DNA of 64,000 bases from Polytrichum commune. Its lineage: Eukaryota > Streptophyta > Polytrichopsida > Polytrichales > Polytrichaceae. Every line of letters starts with the position of its first letter. Position 1 is the first letter of the stretch. Location of the stretch: NCBI GenBank assembly GCA_950295325.1, contig OX485808.1, positions 35,422,527 through 35,486,526 on the forward strand, given 5' to 3'. Under the pieces are notes generated by a model. The model was not told where the DNA came from. It saw only the letters and a program-made list of their open reading frames with translations, and did no database searches. The position numbers were made by a program, and so were the translations under genes. Below, piece after piece: positions 1 through 11,239 of this stretch.

Positions 1-1140
1 ACGAAAAGGGCCCTAGAAGAGCTGACGAGGACGAGGTGCGTATATGATCTGATCACATTTGAGTGTTTATTTTTCCTCTAGTATCCGTGAGGTTTGGGTT
101 ATATGCCTTGACTCGCACGTCAATCAACCTATCCAATACCCATTTTCACACTGCAAAATGGGCACATCTTGATTATTTACACTATTGAATCATGTTACAT
201 GTTTGAAGGTCTTCTTCTTCCACCACCTAAGTCGGATATTTCTCTCTCTGCATCCATTTCTCATGGGATACGAAACATGCAATTAGTGCGAGATGATTAA
301 CAAATCCAAATTGTGCCTGCCGCCATTTGCCTCATAATTTTCGGAGCTCATATGAATATCTTTTTTATTCATCAAAACAAAGATTCCCGTGCTCATTCAG
401 TGGTCATATAGGTCCCCCCAATCATGTTAACTATTGAGCCTAGAATGGTTAGCATGTTTTGAGCACGTATTCAATCTCTTTTGGATACATATCATTCTGG
501 TTTCCATTCTTAGATCCGCACTTAACCATATACCATTCAAATATAAGTTTCCAAATAATTACTATGTTGGATTTTAGGCACATCTACCTAAATTTGAAAT
601 GGTACTGTATTTTTGTTGCAGGGAAGCCGAGTGACTCTCTCAGGACTGCTCAACTTTACAGATGGATTGTGGTCGTGTTGCGGGAGCGAGCGGATTATTA
701 TTTTCACCACAAATTACATTGAGAAACTTGACAAAGCGTTACTGCGGGCAGGCAGGATGGACAAACACATACACATGTCTTGGTGTGGGTTTGACGCTTT
801 TAAAACCCTTGCGAAAAATAATCTTGGGTTATACACCCATAGTTTATTCCCAGAAATAAGGGACGTGATTGTTGATAAGGCCATTGCCCCTGCGGATGTT
901 AGTGAAGTTTTGCTGAAGAAGAAACGGTACCCGACAGAAGCCTTGGAGGCACTGCTTGAATTCTTGCACAAATCTCCATCGATTTCTGAGAAGCCTGTGG
1001 TCAAGCTCACTTTAGATGAAGATTCACAATCTCTCACAGATGCCTCTCAAACTAATCATTCAAAGGCACAGGTTGATTTACTTTCAGTAGATGATTTTCA
1101 AATACCTACTGCAAAAGCTGAAGGTACTACATACGTGTGA
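1..1140 (+). CDS. AAA-ATPase, BCS1-like/ASD family, C-terminal part (5' end outside window)
   Basis: Two exons are visible: 1-35 (reading frame from base 3, EKGPRRADEDE) and 622-1140, joined by a phase-0 GT-AG intron (GTGCGT at 36, TTGCAG ending 621). The second exon reads GSRVTLSGLLNFTDGLW, then the sensor-1 strand IIIFTTNY, then LLRAGRMDKHIHMSW, the conserved second half of plant AAA-ATPases related to mitochondrial BCS1 (AATP1/ASD/OM66 type). The acidic linker just before VTLSGLLNF is typical of the family. Walker A and B lie upstream, outside the window. After residues resembling the lid domain (LFPEIRDVIV...IAPADVSEVLL) the tail is polar and ends at TGA 1138-1140. Such proteins are membrane-anchored ATPases of mitochondria or ER; the exact member is not determined. 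The ending KAEG is followed by GTACTA, so a further spliced 3' exon cannot be excluded. Family assignment is firm, subfamily is not. Confidence 0.9.
228..562 (+). repeat. Interspersed repeat family A, copy in AAA-ATPase intron
   Basis: About 330 bp resembling 1195-1535 and 59560-59835. Shared blocks include a CTCATGGGATACGAAACATG-like start, GAGATGATTA, TTCGGAGCT, a TCATATAGG/TCATTTAGC block and a TTAGATCCGCACTT-like end. No terminal repeats or coding potential seen. Probably an old noncoding transposon remnant. Confidence 0.65.
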
Positions 1141-1194
1141 TATTATCAAATTGATGATTCATTTGAGTGGAGGTTTTCCTTTGCTTCACATAAG

Positions 1195-1535
1195 ATAAGT
1201 GGGTCTCTAACACTCATCTCTCTGCACCACTTCTCGTAGGATATGAAACACACAAACAGTACGAGATGATTAGCACATCTCAATTGTGCCTGTAAGCCCC
1301 TTTTCTCATGATTTTCGGAGCTTGCATGAACATCCTGTGCATTGTCAAAGTGAAGACCCTCTAAGTTATCAAATGATCATTTAGCCCTCCCCCCCCATCC
1401 CAAATTATGTTGGCTACTGCATCTAGAATGGTCAAAATATTGAGCAATGTGTATCCAATCTCTTTTCAACACATGTTTTTTGGGTCAGTGCTTAGTTTCA
1501 CACACAACCATTGACCACTCAACTATAGGTATCTA
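1195..1535 (+). repeat. Interspersed repeat family A, second copy
   Basis: Direct repeat of 228-562, starting shortly after the AAA-ATPase stop codon. It carries the same ordered blocks (ATATGAAACACACAAACAGT, GAGATGATTAGCACATC, TTTTCGGAGCTTGCATGAA). The last AAA-ATPase exon is thus bracketed by two copies. Confidence 0.65.
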
Positions 1536-1560
1536 TTTAAGATGAGGCACCATACTAGTG

Positions 1561-1745
1561 TACCTCTTATCCATCCAACATTAAAACTTGACCCTCCATA
1601 TGTTTATAGCCGATTCATCTCGAATGACTTGGACTACGTTGCTCAAGGATCTTTGAAGTTGATTCCACTGTCAAATAAACTAGAAGAAGTAACCTCCACG
1701 ATGCATACTATTTTTAAGGCTTTTATGTTGGATGAATGAGGGGTA
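1561..1745. mobile_element. Short MITE with about 22-bp terminal inverted repeats, copy 1
   Basis: Left end TACCTCTTATCCATCCAACA is matched at the right end by the inverted TGTTGGATGAATGAGGGGTA. The 185-bp interior contains no plausible gene. A second copy lies at 2926-3121. No target-site duplication was recognised, so the superfamily is open. Confidence 0.6.
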
Positions 1746-2037
1746 TGCTCGTATTCAATAACAATCCACTCGATATGCACACAGGAGATTAGGTTGCAGA
1801 GTGTGGTTGGGACCTCACCCATGTGTCAAAGAGTTTTTTGGGCAGGAGATGTGAAAAGTATACAATTTCTTGCTCAATCCAAGATTCTTGAATCAACAAA
1901 ATTTAATGGTTTGATGAAACTGTCAATCACACAGTTACTCTCGCACGTCAACCTGTGAGTCAAATTTTCTGGTGTTGTGTCGTGGTCTCTATTACATTTT
2001 ATAAAGGCGAGCATCTTACATAGTGACCTTGGACATA

Positions 2038-2400
2038 TCTGAGACCATAGCAAATCCTTCCATGCCAATGTCCACTTCTCACTTCCATGGAAGATATGGA
2101 CATCCAGTTAGTCATTTTGTGCGAGAATGTGCAAGAGAATGTGCAAGAGAATGTGCAAAGTTAAGATTTCTAATATGTCTTGGATTTGCCAAGGCTTCGA
2201 AAAATCATTCCTAACCAATTTCAATAAGCATCCTTCCAGCTAGTGATGTTATGGAAAACAGTGTAGAAATGTTTTTTTGGAAAAACTCTGAAGGGATACG
2301 AATTTTGCAAATTCTTCAACGACAATGTCCAATTCTCACATTCGTGGAAAATATAAACAGCCGGTTAGTGGTTTTGTACAAGAAAATGTGCATATGGCTA
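2038..2400 (+). repeat. Imperfect tandem duplication with a triple GAGAATGTGCAA motif
   Basis: Two related segments, about 2038-2165 and 2287-2400, share an AATGTCCACTTCTCAC-like block, a GGAAGATATGGACA-like block, a GTTAGTCATTTTGT-like block and an AGAATGTGCA ending. In the first segment the last motif is repeated three times in a row (2118-2160). No gene is supported. Confidence 0.5.
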
Positions 2401-2925
2401 GCCAATTGGTGATTTGATGCAAGCGATTGCATAATATTACTCGGCTGATGAGTTGTGTTCACCTGTCATGACTTCATATTCAATATGAAGCAGTGGGATT
2501 CCAGCGTTTGTAGTCTTAATTCTCAAATATGTTGCTAGGCCCATGAACATAGCTTGTTAACTAAGTAATGTTATGTACTATCAACATAATTCAAGTGGGA
2601 GAAAGACTTAACACTATTTAGCGCTACATTATGTAAAAGGGTAGGAAACCTATTTCCAATGGAGTTGTAGGGAGGACAGTGGACCAACACAAAGTGGGCC
2701 TTGCTAATTGAGTTCTCCCTTTATTAATGCTCCCCAAATATTTCGAGAAAAAATTCTTCATAAGTGCCACATCATTAGAAAGATGAGTACATATAGTAAT
2801 AAAAACAAGTAATGTATGTTTCTCTTCTTCCCTATTATCTCCCTTGTTTCCTACCGTATATGCATTCCTTGGACCATCCCTTGCCTTCATACTGGCTAAG
2901 AGGAAATTGTTGCATACAAGCATAG

Positions 2926-3121
2926 TAACCTCTCATTCATCCAACATAAAAACTTGACAACTTATCGGATAGTGGTTGTTTCATCTCAAATCACTAACTA
3001 GACTAGTTCAAGACCTTTGAAACTAATCATGTGACCAAATACGATATTGAATGACCTAAAAGAAATTTAACCTCCACACTACATGCTAATTAAGAGCCTT
3101 ATGTTGGATGAATGAGAGGTA
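2926..3121. mobile_element. Short MITE with about 22-bp terminal inverted repeats, copy 2
   Basis: Starts TAACCTCTCATTCATCCAAC and ends with the inverted counterpart GTTGGATGAATGAGAGGTA. The interior matches copy 1 (AAAACTTGAC, TTTCATCTC, AACCTCCAC). About 196 bp. Confidence 0.65.
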
Positions 3122-3915
3122 TGATCGTATGCCATAATTCCTTCTCACTCTTACACCATATGCATTGTGTTCAAGAAAGCTTTATTAAGTTACATAAAAG
3201 TAATCATAAGTTTTAATGCCTCTCACTAAGTTTTGAGTTTATGATTATGTGATTAATGGGAAAAAGCAAAAGCATCCAAGATGAGTAATGTAAGGGCATT
3301 GGAATAAAAAAGGAAAAAGAAAGTTGTGTAAGAACTACACTAAACATCTTTCTTAATTAGACATTGGAATTAGTGTGCCATTTTATTCAATGATTTTGAT
3401 GACCTGAATAATTATCAGGCTCCCAAATTAATGACCCCAAATGAAAGAAGGCCACAACCTTAAAGGCAAGCACTTTATACACCATAGTTGATGTTTTTCA
3501 ACATGCCCATTTTGGTTGACATAGTTCTTTGTTTGAAGGACCCAAACCTCCTAAGCAGTGAAGTGACCATACATCAAAAATTTGTGGAGTTTGAATTGTT
3601 CATTAGATGAAGGAAAAGATGGCAACCTTACTCGAGTCGCAAGTAGTGATTCGATTCGAAGCTTCCATCTATACATGTTTGTGACCATATTTTTAGTAGC
3701 CATTATTTCATGAAAGCATTGCACTTGTTGCTCTAGGAAATTAATCCTTTTTGACCTCATCTTGATGTACTCATAGTCCCATAAGCCTCTTGAATTCTTG
3801 GGTTTCAAAATCAATGTCATTTCATTAGAAATAAATTAATAGAGGTGAAATGAAATCGGACCCATTGAGTAATACGTTCGAAGCAATGCAAAGATTGCCA
3901 ATAGACGAGTGACAC
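3122..3915. other. Noncoding spacer, no gene seen
   Basis: AT-rich sequence with scattered stops in all frames and no recognised domain. The final 50 bases hold an ACGTGG (G-box-like) motif near 3911 that may belong to the promoter of the gene beginning about 3.9 kb. Confidence 0.4.
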
Positions 3916-4087
3916 GTGGCTTGCAGATTCTATCCTTTTCTTAAACCCTTCCGTTGCCTCAAAGCCCTTTACTCAAGAAGTCTCGAAGCCTCGAAGCCTC
4001 GAAGCTTGCATTGCGATTGCGGAGGTCGACAAGAACCACCGCCGTCGCTAAAGGATTTTCTACAATCAGGCATTCTTCATTTGACAG
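3916..4087 (+). other. Candidate 5' exon of the orphan gene ending at 6345
   Basis: Open frame encoding an Arg/Pro/Ser-rich stretch with PPPSLKDFLQSGILHLT, ending at a good donor (ACAG|GTGAGA). The donor is phase 1 and matches the phase of the acceptor at 6038, so the two exons join in frame through a glycine codon. There is no in-frame ATG here and a TGA lies one codon before 3916, so the stretch is either 5' untranslated or translated from a further upstream exon. A triple TCGAAGCC repeat sits at about 3983-4005. Confidence 0.35.
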
Positions 4088-6051
4088 GTGAGACCAAATT
4101 TCCATCTTCGTCCTCAACCAAAACACCAGTGCATTTGAGTAATTCAATTACCTGTATTTGCCCAGGTTGGGTGCACATCAATTGCGTAGGGATTGAATTT
4201 CTGGGCCTCCGGAAGCATCCATGCCCATTTCAATCCTGTCAATGTTATGGTAGTTCTTATTTTTTGGACTCGCTCAGCATGAGAGGTTTGAAGTGAAATT
4301 TTCGGGTTTTGGTTTTTTATTTCGTTGATGCTGTTCTGTCTCAGCATTCTGGTTCTAGGGTTTTATTGAGCTCTACCACATCCTCTTTAGTGCGTAGGAA
4401 GCCATTCCGCCCAAAGGAAAAGCGAAATGAACAAATGCAGGAAGAAAAATTCGCCTGCATTGATGGAATCTTTCTAGTGGGGGTGCACATCCGGACTTTG
4501 GTTGTGAGTCGTTTGATCTATTTTTACCAGGAAGGATAATTCTGAGACCTAGGGTGTCAGTGTCCCTCTTTCAAACCCTAGAGCTCTCCGTTAGTCGCAT
4601 CAAACACAGGATATTTCCAGTGATGTTTCCAACTGGAAGAGATTGTATTCCCCACCCGAAGTTTCTTATGGTGAACCACACATTCAAGCATATCCACCAC
4701 CTCACCTAAAATTGTCATATGGTCCACAGTTTCTAATAGTTGTAAATGATGTGCATAATCTTTTGCCGACCAAAATTACGAAAGATATTGGTCACTGGGC
4801 ATGTTGTAGTACTTCAATACTCTCAGAACTCTCACATCCCACGACGCTTTATACTTTAGTAACGGCTCTCCTCTAGGTTTTTTGAAGGCTGGTTTCGTTT
4901 GACTGGAATCCTGAGATGAATGGCAACTCTTGATAGTGTAAAAAGGTGAAACCGATTGCTTCTTCCACAGCTTGCATGGAGATTTTCTTGAACCTTGTTT
5001 CGTGTGAAATCCCTTGTACCCATCCAACAGTCAAGAAAAAACAGGTGCGTCATCAATTTGGATCAGTAACATCACCTATTTCAAAGCAATTTGCCTCCAT
5101 TTGGAATAGCTGATTTATCCATTTTTTTGGGGGGGGGGGGGGGGGGGCGTGTACTTGTATAGGCATTGATGCGACACACATGACGCCAGGATGACCGGTT
5201 ACAGAGGTCATCATGGATGTATGTATTGGTCAAGAGAACCATGCAACCTAGAGGGGTGGGTAATGATATAGTTGGAGCTTCGAACTGGAGACATCTAGTT
5301 TCAACCAGACGGACCCATCCAACCTATTCATTTTTTTGACCCTGTCGAGTGCATGGGATCGTACACAAAGTGGACGGAGATGGGTTGGCGGGTTCGTGGG
5401 ACTGGACCCTTGCTTCCATTCTTGGGATTGCTAAGAGATCGTTGTAATTGATTAGAGTCATAGAGCGATATCCTACCTTAAGAGCTGATGATCTTGAGCC
5501 CTAGCTGGTCTTAATTTTCAACCATGATGGTTAGACACGGAAAGGTCAAGTCCTGTCAGTTCATGTCGGTAGAGGTTTGTTGTGAACATTCGAATAGCTC
5601 GACCCCAATGACCTTTACACATGGGTATGCAATTTCAGAAAGTTGCATTTTGCTCATCCAAGTGAAAGGGCGGGTGCCTAAAGCAGTTAGACCCAATGCA
5701 AGAATCTAGTTGAAAGATGATCATCGTCTCAATATGACCAACATTCAATGTTGAGTTACTGCCACTGCACACTCAAGGTTGGATATCTTTGACACAGCTA
5801 ATTCCATATTTAGCTAATGATCCGTTTGACAATATACAACTCACATTCCATCCTTTTGGATCTTGCAACTATAAAGTAAAAAAACAAATCATTAATATTT
5901 TAACCCTATGTTTGGAAGGTGGATGTGATTGTATCAATGTTGATATATGGAGGCTTGTGATGTTGTATCAACTGTAAATGCTTTTGCGGTAGTTGACTTG
6001 TGTTTTCTTATTATCGGCTGTTGTTTTATGTGCCCAGGAAGTGGACAGAGG

Positions 6052-6345
6052 ATGGGGAATAGTCAGGCTACGCAAAATGAGTCAGAGTCAGAGTCAGAGT
6101 CTAGGACAATGGAGCTGACACCACCACCACCATCACCTCTCCTGGACGATGCGTCCGCAAAAGAAGTGTTAGCAATTTTAGAAGAATTTGATTCTATACC
6201 TAATCTGGAAGAGCTTGCAGCTAGGGCCAAGCCCATACAGCCCCCACCTCATATTGTGGAAGCCATGGTGCTCAGGGGGGACTTTGATCTTGACCTTGCA
6301 GACCCAGATCTTGCACCTTTGTTTGAGGATCCACCAGAATCATAA
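6052..6345 (+). CDS. Hypothetical small acidic protein (97 aa), orphan
   Basis: The exon starts after an acceptor (TGCCCAG ending 6037) and the first in-frame ATG is 6052. The product begins MGNSQATQ, has an acidic SESESES run and a PPPPSP run, then a helix-prone segment (SAKEVLAILEEFDSIPNLEE, about residues 37-56) and an Asp/Pro-rich end DFDLDLADPDLAPLFEDPPES. No family recognised. The MGNS start could allow N-myristoylation, which is speculation. Even codon use, a coherent amphipathic segment and a phase-compatible upstream exon at 3916-4087 argue for a real gene. If that exon is coding, the protein is longer at its N-terminus. Confidence 0.5.
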   Translation: MGNSQATQNESESESESRTMELTPPPPSPLLDDASAKEVLAILEEFDSIPNLEELAARAKPIQPPPHIVEAMVLRGDFDLDLADPDLAPLFEDPPES

Positions 6346-8194
6346 AAGTCTCCATGTTTTTAATGCATTCTGGTACATGATTTCGAGGTTTCAATCTACT
6401 TACCATGACAGACCACAATCATGTCAATCTGATACACAATTGTTTCTGTAAGATTGAACTTCTAAGAATCGCTCACTTATGCCAATCAGGAGAACATGTA
6501 GAAAATAGTTGCTACAGCGTATATCTGATTTAGTGTGGCGTTAAATTTGATGTGCAATGTTAATTAGAGTGACCTCCATGACCTATCTGTAGGAGTAAGT
6601 GTGATGTGCCATTTTCTCTCGTTTCCACCCAGTGACTACAAGATCATCTATGTGGGCCAATGATGAATAGTGTGGGCCAGACTAAATCTTATGAAATCGT
6701 AATCAGTGTTTATCAAGTGCAGAGCACTTCCAACGGCTCTCTTATGCTTTTCTCTCCACGCAAAGAGCATTTCATCCCACTTTTGACCTTCACTAACCAA
6801 CCCCCAACATTCATAGTGTTCAATGTCTGCTCCATAATGATGTTTCCGAATTGGAGATTATTCTACTACTAGCCAACCTTCTGATTAGAGAACAATTTCC
6901 TCCACAAGAGCATTATATTCATGGAAATTAAGGTATAACTACAAGATTAAGTATGATTTACATTTATAACTACAATTGAATAAGCTCAATCACGGAATCG
7001 TATAATTGCCTATCAAACATTGAATAAGTATGATTTATGATTATAATTACAAGATTGAATAAGTGCCTACCAAACATAGGGTTGCATTCTCAAAATAACG
7101 TTTTTAATATTTCATAGTTGCATGGCTCACAAGATTGAATTATGATATTAATCAACGTTGTATGAATCATTAGCTAGATGTTGAGTTAACATTGAAGGGG
7201 GGGGGGGAACAAAACAAAACAAATGAACGAACAAACAAAACCATTAAACTTAGAAGGGTATATCATCCCTAACTCAACATTAAACATTGGTCCCTTGCAT
7301 TTTGAGATTGTCTACTCGTCCCAACAAGATTGTATATCACATGAAATCTGACATTGAACCGACTTCAAAAACCACCCACTCCACCTTTTACAATGGCATA
7401 ATGTCACATATAATGAGTTCCACCCTCCGCCCAACCACCTAGTACATACCTACCTACCAAATAACTACCTATCAAGTGAGGAAGGCAAGTAAAATCCCCA
7501 TGCTCGGATCTCCTTCATGGAGGCTTACGGAAGTTACAAACAAACCAACCACCTCTCGCCCTTGTGGAACGGAAAACCTAACCACCTTCCACACCACCCC
7601 CAAAGGCGTTTTCTCTTGCAACACTCTCATACGTTTCTCCCACGTACTCCCACAAGCCAAAGCCTCAACAAAATCCGAGCTTGAGTTTATTGTAATTGAG
7701 AGGTATGTCATGGCCTTCTAATCAAAGCCTCAAGTGTGTGCTCCAAACTTATCAATTTAGATTGTGAGGTTGGGGGAGAGTGAGTTTGGACATGAGTTTA
7801 TTTGATAAACCGGTAGCTAGGGCAACAATTTGTGGTGTTGCAAAAGAATTTGAGTAGAAATGGGTTGATTCTTGGTGTTTGATAGCATTGGTCAAGTGCA
7901 CTCGAAAAGGAGAGCATTTGAAATTGGTAGGTGCTTTGATCGGGGTTCAAGGTGCAAATGAAGGACAAAGTGTTGCAGAGTTTATGTGAGTTGACATTGG
8001 CTTGCTTCCACTCGAGGTTTTACACATATATATGAAGGAAGTGAAACGTAACAAGCTTATTGGGGTAAGAGGCATAAATTGAGAGAGGGTGGGTGAATGC
8101 CAATTATATATTTTTTGCTTTGAGAAGGACATTTGCAAAGATAGGGAAAATATTTGAGCAAGAGGGGTTGTGGCGGGAGGGGCTAGACCCACTC
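6346..8194. other. Spacer and probable promoter/5' UTR of the first RRM gene
   Basis: No gene recognised. The sequence is AT-rich with short tandem motifs (TGAATAAGTATGATTTA-like blocks near 6940-7060) and a G run at 7197-7207. The last 130 bases (TTGCAAAGATAGGG...TTTGAGCAAG) resemble the 5' leader of the second RRM gene just before its ATG, so the leader of this paralog is probably within about 8060-8194. Confidence 0.4.
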
Positions 8195-10757
8195 ATGGGG
8201 GATTATGGGGGCAATTGGCGCTACAATGCTGCAACAGATGGACGCCGTGCGGGATCCACTCCCACAAAGCGTTCTCGCCGAGATTATGGTTTGTGGTCTT
8301 TCCCGTTGCGTGCCATAAATGTATCCAGTTTTTGTGTTGTTTCCTCTTCGACATTTGTCATGTTGTCTCCTCTGTAATCATTGACAGTCTTTAAGTGTTT
8401 CAACATGAGTGTTTGTTGGAAGTATCCCTTTATCAAAATCATGGTCTTGTAGTAGAGGCATGAACTATCTAAAGGTTTAAATTATCATGTTGCACACATC
8501 AATTTTATTTGCTTATCTCTCTTTACTGTTGGGATAATTATCATCACATGTTGCATTGGCACTCAAAGCATCATTTGCTTTGGTTGGTTATCTTTGTTTA
8601 ACACATCCACAATTCACATGTAGGCATGTTGAATTTTTTTGTATTAGCAAATGTTAAGCAAAAAAATAATCAATGTTGGATTTGCATAGGATCATATAAC
8701 TCATCTTGTTATCATCATTTTGAAAGTAATGTATGGCACGCACTTAATCACATCATTGTATTGCGTAAAATATTGTAAATGACACTTCATGAAGCTCATG
8801 TATGAAAGCAAATGTTCTTTGGGAATGGAATGAAATAGCTACTAAGTGAAGTCTCAATGTTTCAATGGCCCCTAGAAGATGTAGCTCCAAGAGCAACTTA
8901 TGTTACCGGTAGAGGAGACCGTGATGTTGGTTACACCCGAGAACGAGTGTACGATGACCAAGTCGTTCGTGTTGGTTGGAGAGATGACGAAGTTCTCAAT
9001 GGAGGTGGAGATATTGTGAGTTCTTCCTTGCTTTAGAGAAACCCACACCCACTTACATGCACTTCAAAATCTCTTAAATATGTCAATGATTGTTTTTATG
9101 TTACTTGTGTTTGTATAATCACTACATACAACTAGTTTTTAGGATAGGTTGCCAAATTCTCATCTCTAAGAAAGTAGAAAGTTAACACTTGTCAAATAAA
9201 GGTTTTCTTACAATTTGCTTATGTTTTGAACTAAATGTTGTCAAATTATCTATCTCTACAGTTGTCCTATGGTGGAGGCTTGAGTGGAAACGACATTGGA
9301 CTAGGGCCCGCTTTGGGTCCAATTGGTAACGGAGGTGGTCTTGGACCCCTCTCCTTAGGACGTCTTCCAGAAGAAACTTCCTTGATGGGAGGACGCATGG
9401 GACCATTAGATGTAGGCATAGGAGGCCGACATACAGGACTTGGTGTGAATGGTGGTGCTTTAGAGGCGGATATTCTACGTGGAGGCATTGAAGCTCTCCC
9501 TCCTGATGCTTCCTCCACTTTGTTTGTGGATGGACTTCCTCAAGATTGTTCCCGTAGAGAAGCTGCACGTATCCTTAATGCTATATAATGGATATTAAGA
9601 AGTGTGTGTGTGTGTGTGTGAGGGAGGGAGGGAGGGAGGGAGGGGGGGGGTAATTGTGTAAAGTGAAAACATCAATGGCTTTAATTCATTTCATGTATCC
9701 CAAGCTCTAAATATATACCAACATTGTGTTTTGAATTATGCATGCAACCATCATATAACAAAGAATTGTACTCATGAAATCGTTCGTACAAATAAATACT
9801 ACCGGGGAACCAATATTTGCAAGGTGAATTATCATGAAGTTTTATTTAAAGTTGATGTTTATTACCCCTCAATCTACTATCATAGATATATTCCGCCCAT
9901 TCATAGGTTTCAAAGAAGTTCGGTTGGTTCATAAAGATGCAAAGCGAGTGAGTATTACCATCAACAAATTTTTTTTGAAGACCATATTCAAACTTGCACT
10001 CACATTCTTTAATGTTTTATTCTTCTTAAAAGAAGGCTTTAATATAGTTACTTTCATAACATTTTCTTTCCTTACATATGAAATGTTGTTTGATGCTTAT
10101 ATTTAAATATGGATCCAACAACCATGATTTTGTTTCAATTTCATAAGAATTTAAAAGTTTAAAAGATGATTTTTCCAAAAAAAAAGGTTTTTATGCAATT
10201 TTTATCCAAATCTCATTAAAACAATTTGTAGGTGGACGGTGGGAAGGTTGTATTGTGCTTCGTCGAGTTTGCAGATGTAAGATGTGCAGCAACTGCGCTT
10301 GAGGCATTGCAAGGTGACTAAAATGCACAATTTGGCCCCATCATCCTTGTTGTTGGTGTGTCTGCTTTTATTGTTTTGCATCCAATATTCTTCACCAATG
10401 AGTGAAACTTTTTGTTTTCATATGATTATGCATTCATCATTTTATATCATTTTATATTTTCAAACAATGATAGTGTTAAGTCATTCACTATTTTGTATGC
10501 CTCAAAGGGTAAATTGGTCCACAATCACCTAATATTTTTGTCTTGGCATATATGATAAGAATTCCACCCACATCAATTCAACACAAATTCATTTTGCAGG
10601 ATACAAATTTGATGAAACTGATCACGAGTCGTATGTGTTGCGGCTTACATTTGCACGACACCCTGGACCAAGAGGCCCATCACGGGATGATTCTTTTAGA
10701 GGGGGTCGAGATCGTGGGGATGACTATCGTCCTCGAGGTGGAACTGGTCGCCGATAA
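8195..10757 (+). CDS. RRM RNA-binding protein, nuclear-speckle (NSR)-like, paralog 1
   Basis: Six exons: 8195-8288, 8876-9015, 9262-9568, 9886-9947, 10232-10313, 10600-10757; 280 aa. Every junction is GT-AG and phases fit. Order of domains: N-terminal Arg/Tyr-rich leader (MGDYGGNWRY; TPTKRSRRDY), Gly/Leu/Pro-rich middle (about residues 79-160, repeated GLGP/GGGLGP), one RRM (about 162-235) with RNP2 TLFVDGLP and a degenerate RNP1 VVLCFVEF, then an RGG-type tail (RGGRDRGDDYRPRGGTGRR). The context LPPDASSTLFVDGLPQDC, CSRREAAHIFRPFIGF and ALEALQGYKFDE is that of plant NSRa/NSRb-like splicing regulators. Likely role: binding pre-mRNA or noncoding RNA in nuclear speckles and tuning alternative splicing (family knowledge, not shown here). 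The gene is more AT-rich than its paralog at 32.1 kb but has no lesion. The exon 2 acceptor is a TAGAAG tandem acceptor. Confidence 0.92.
9602..9650 (+). repeat. Compound microsatellite (GT)n-(GAGG)n-G run
   Basis: A GT run (9602-9620) passes directly into AGGG/GAGG repeats and a G run. It lies in intron 3 of the first RRM gene, close to the exon 3 donor. Confidence 0.9.
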
Positions 10758-11239
10758 AGACAAATTGTCATCCCACTGCATGGTGAGATTTCTACCTTCA
10801 ACCTTCTACCTTCATGATTTTCTCTCCATTGTCTATTTCATCATCATCAATATTATATTTCTACCAAACATCCTCATTAATAATCTAGGTGGGGGCTTTC
10901 AATTCTTACTTTCAATTGGGTTCGGTCTCCATTACCACCATCATTTGATCTTTTAATTTTATATTTCATTCTAGCAATGTAGACTTCTAAATCTATGAGG
11001 ATGGTTAGTGCGGTCAATGTCTCATAGATCTAGATATTGGCATCAATTGGATAAGTTACAGTTATAGTTTAGAACATAGTTCCCTCTCTTGGGTATGTCA
11101 AGAAACGTTTTCCTTCGCTCCATAAGACATATTTGTGGCAAGCTACAAGATCATATTCAAACCCAAAACACCCCACAGATTTACGTTGTAACAATTGCCA
11201 CATTTTTTGCGCTAGACAATTTTTGCGCATAGTTCATTT

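Noticed and set aside
5132-5147. Long G runs (also near 7197, 9641 and 49207) as G-quadruplex regulatory sites
   Set aside because: Homopolymer runs in repeat-rich spacer without a nearby promoter; length may also be an assembly artefact.
9267-9568. Antisense open frames over the Gly-rich exon of both RRM genes (also 33431-33847)
   Set aside because: They are Pro/Arg/His-rich mirror frames produced by GGN codons on the sense strand.
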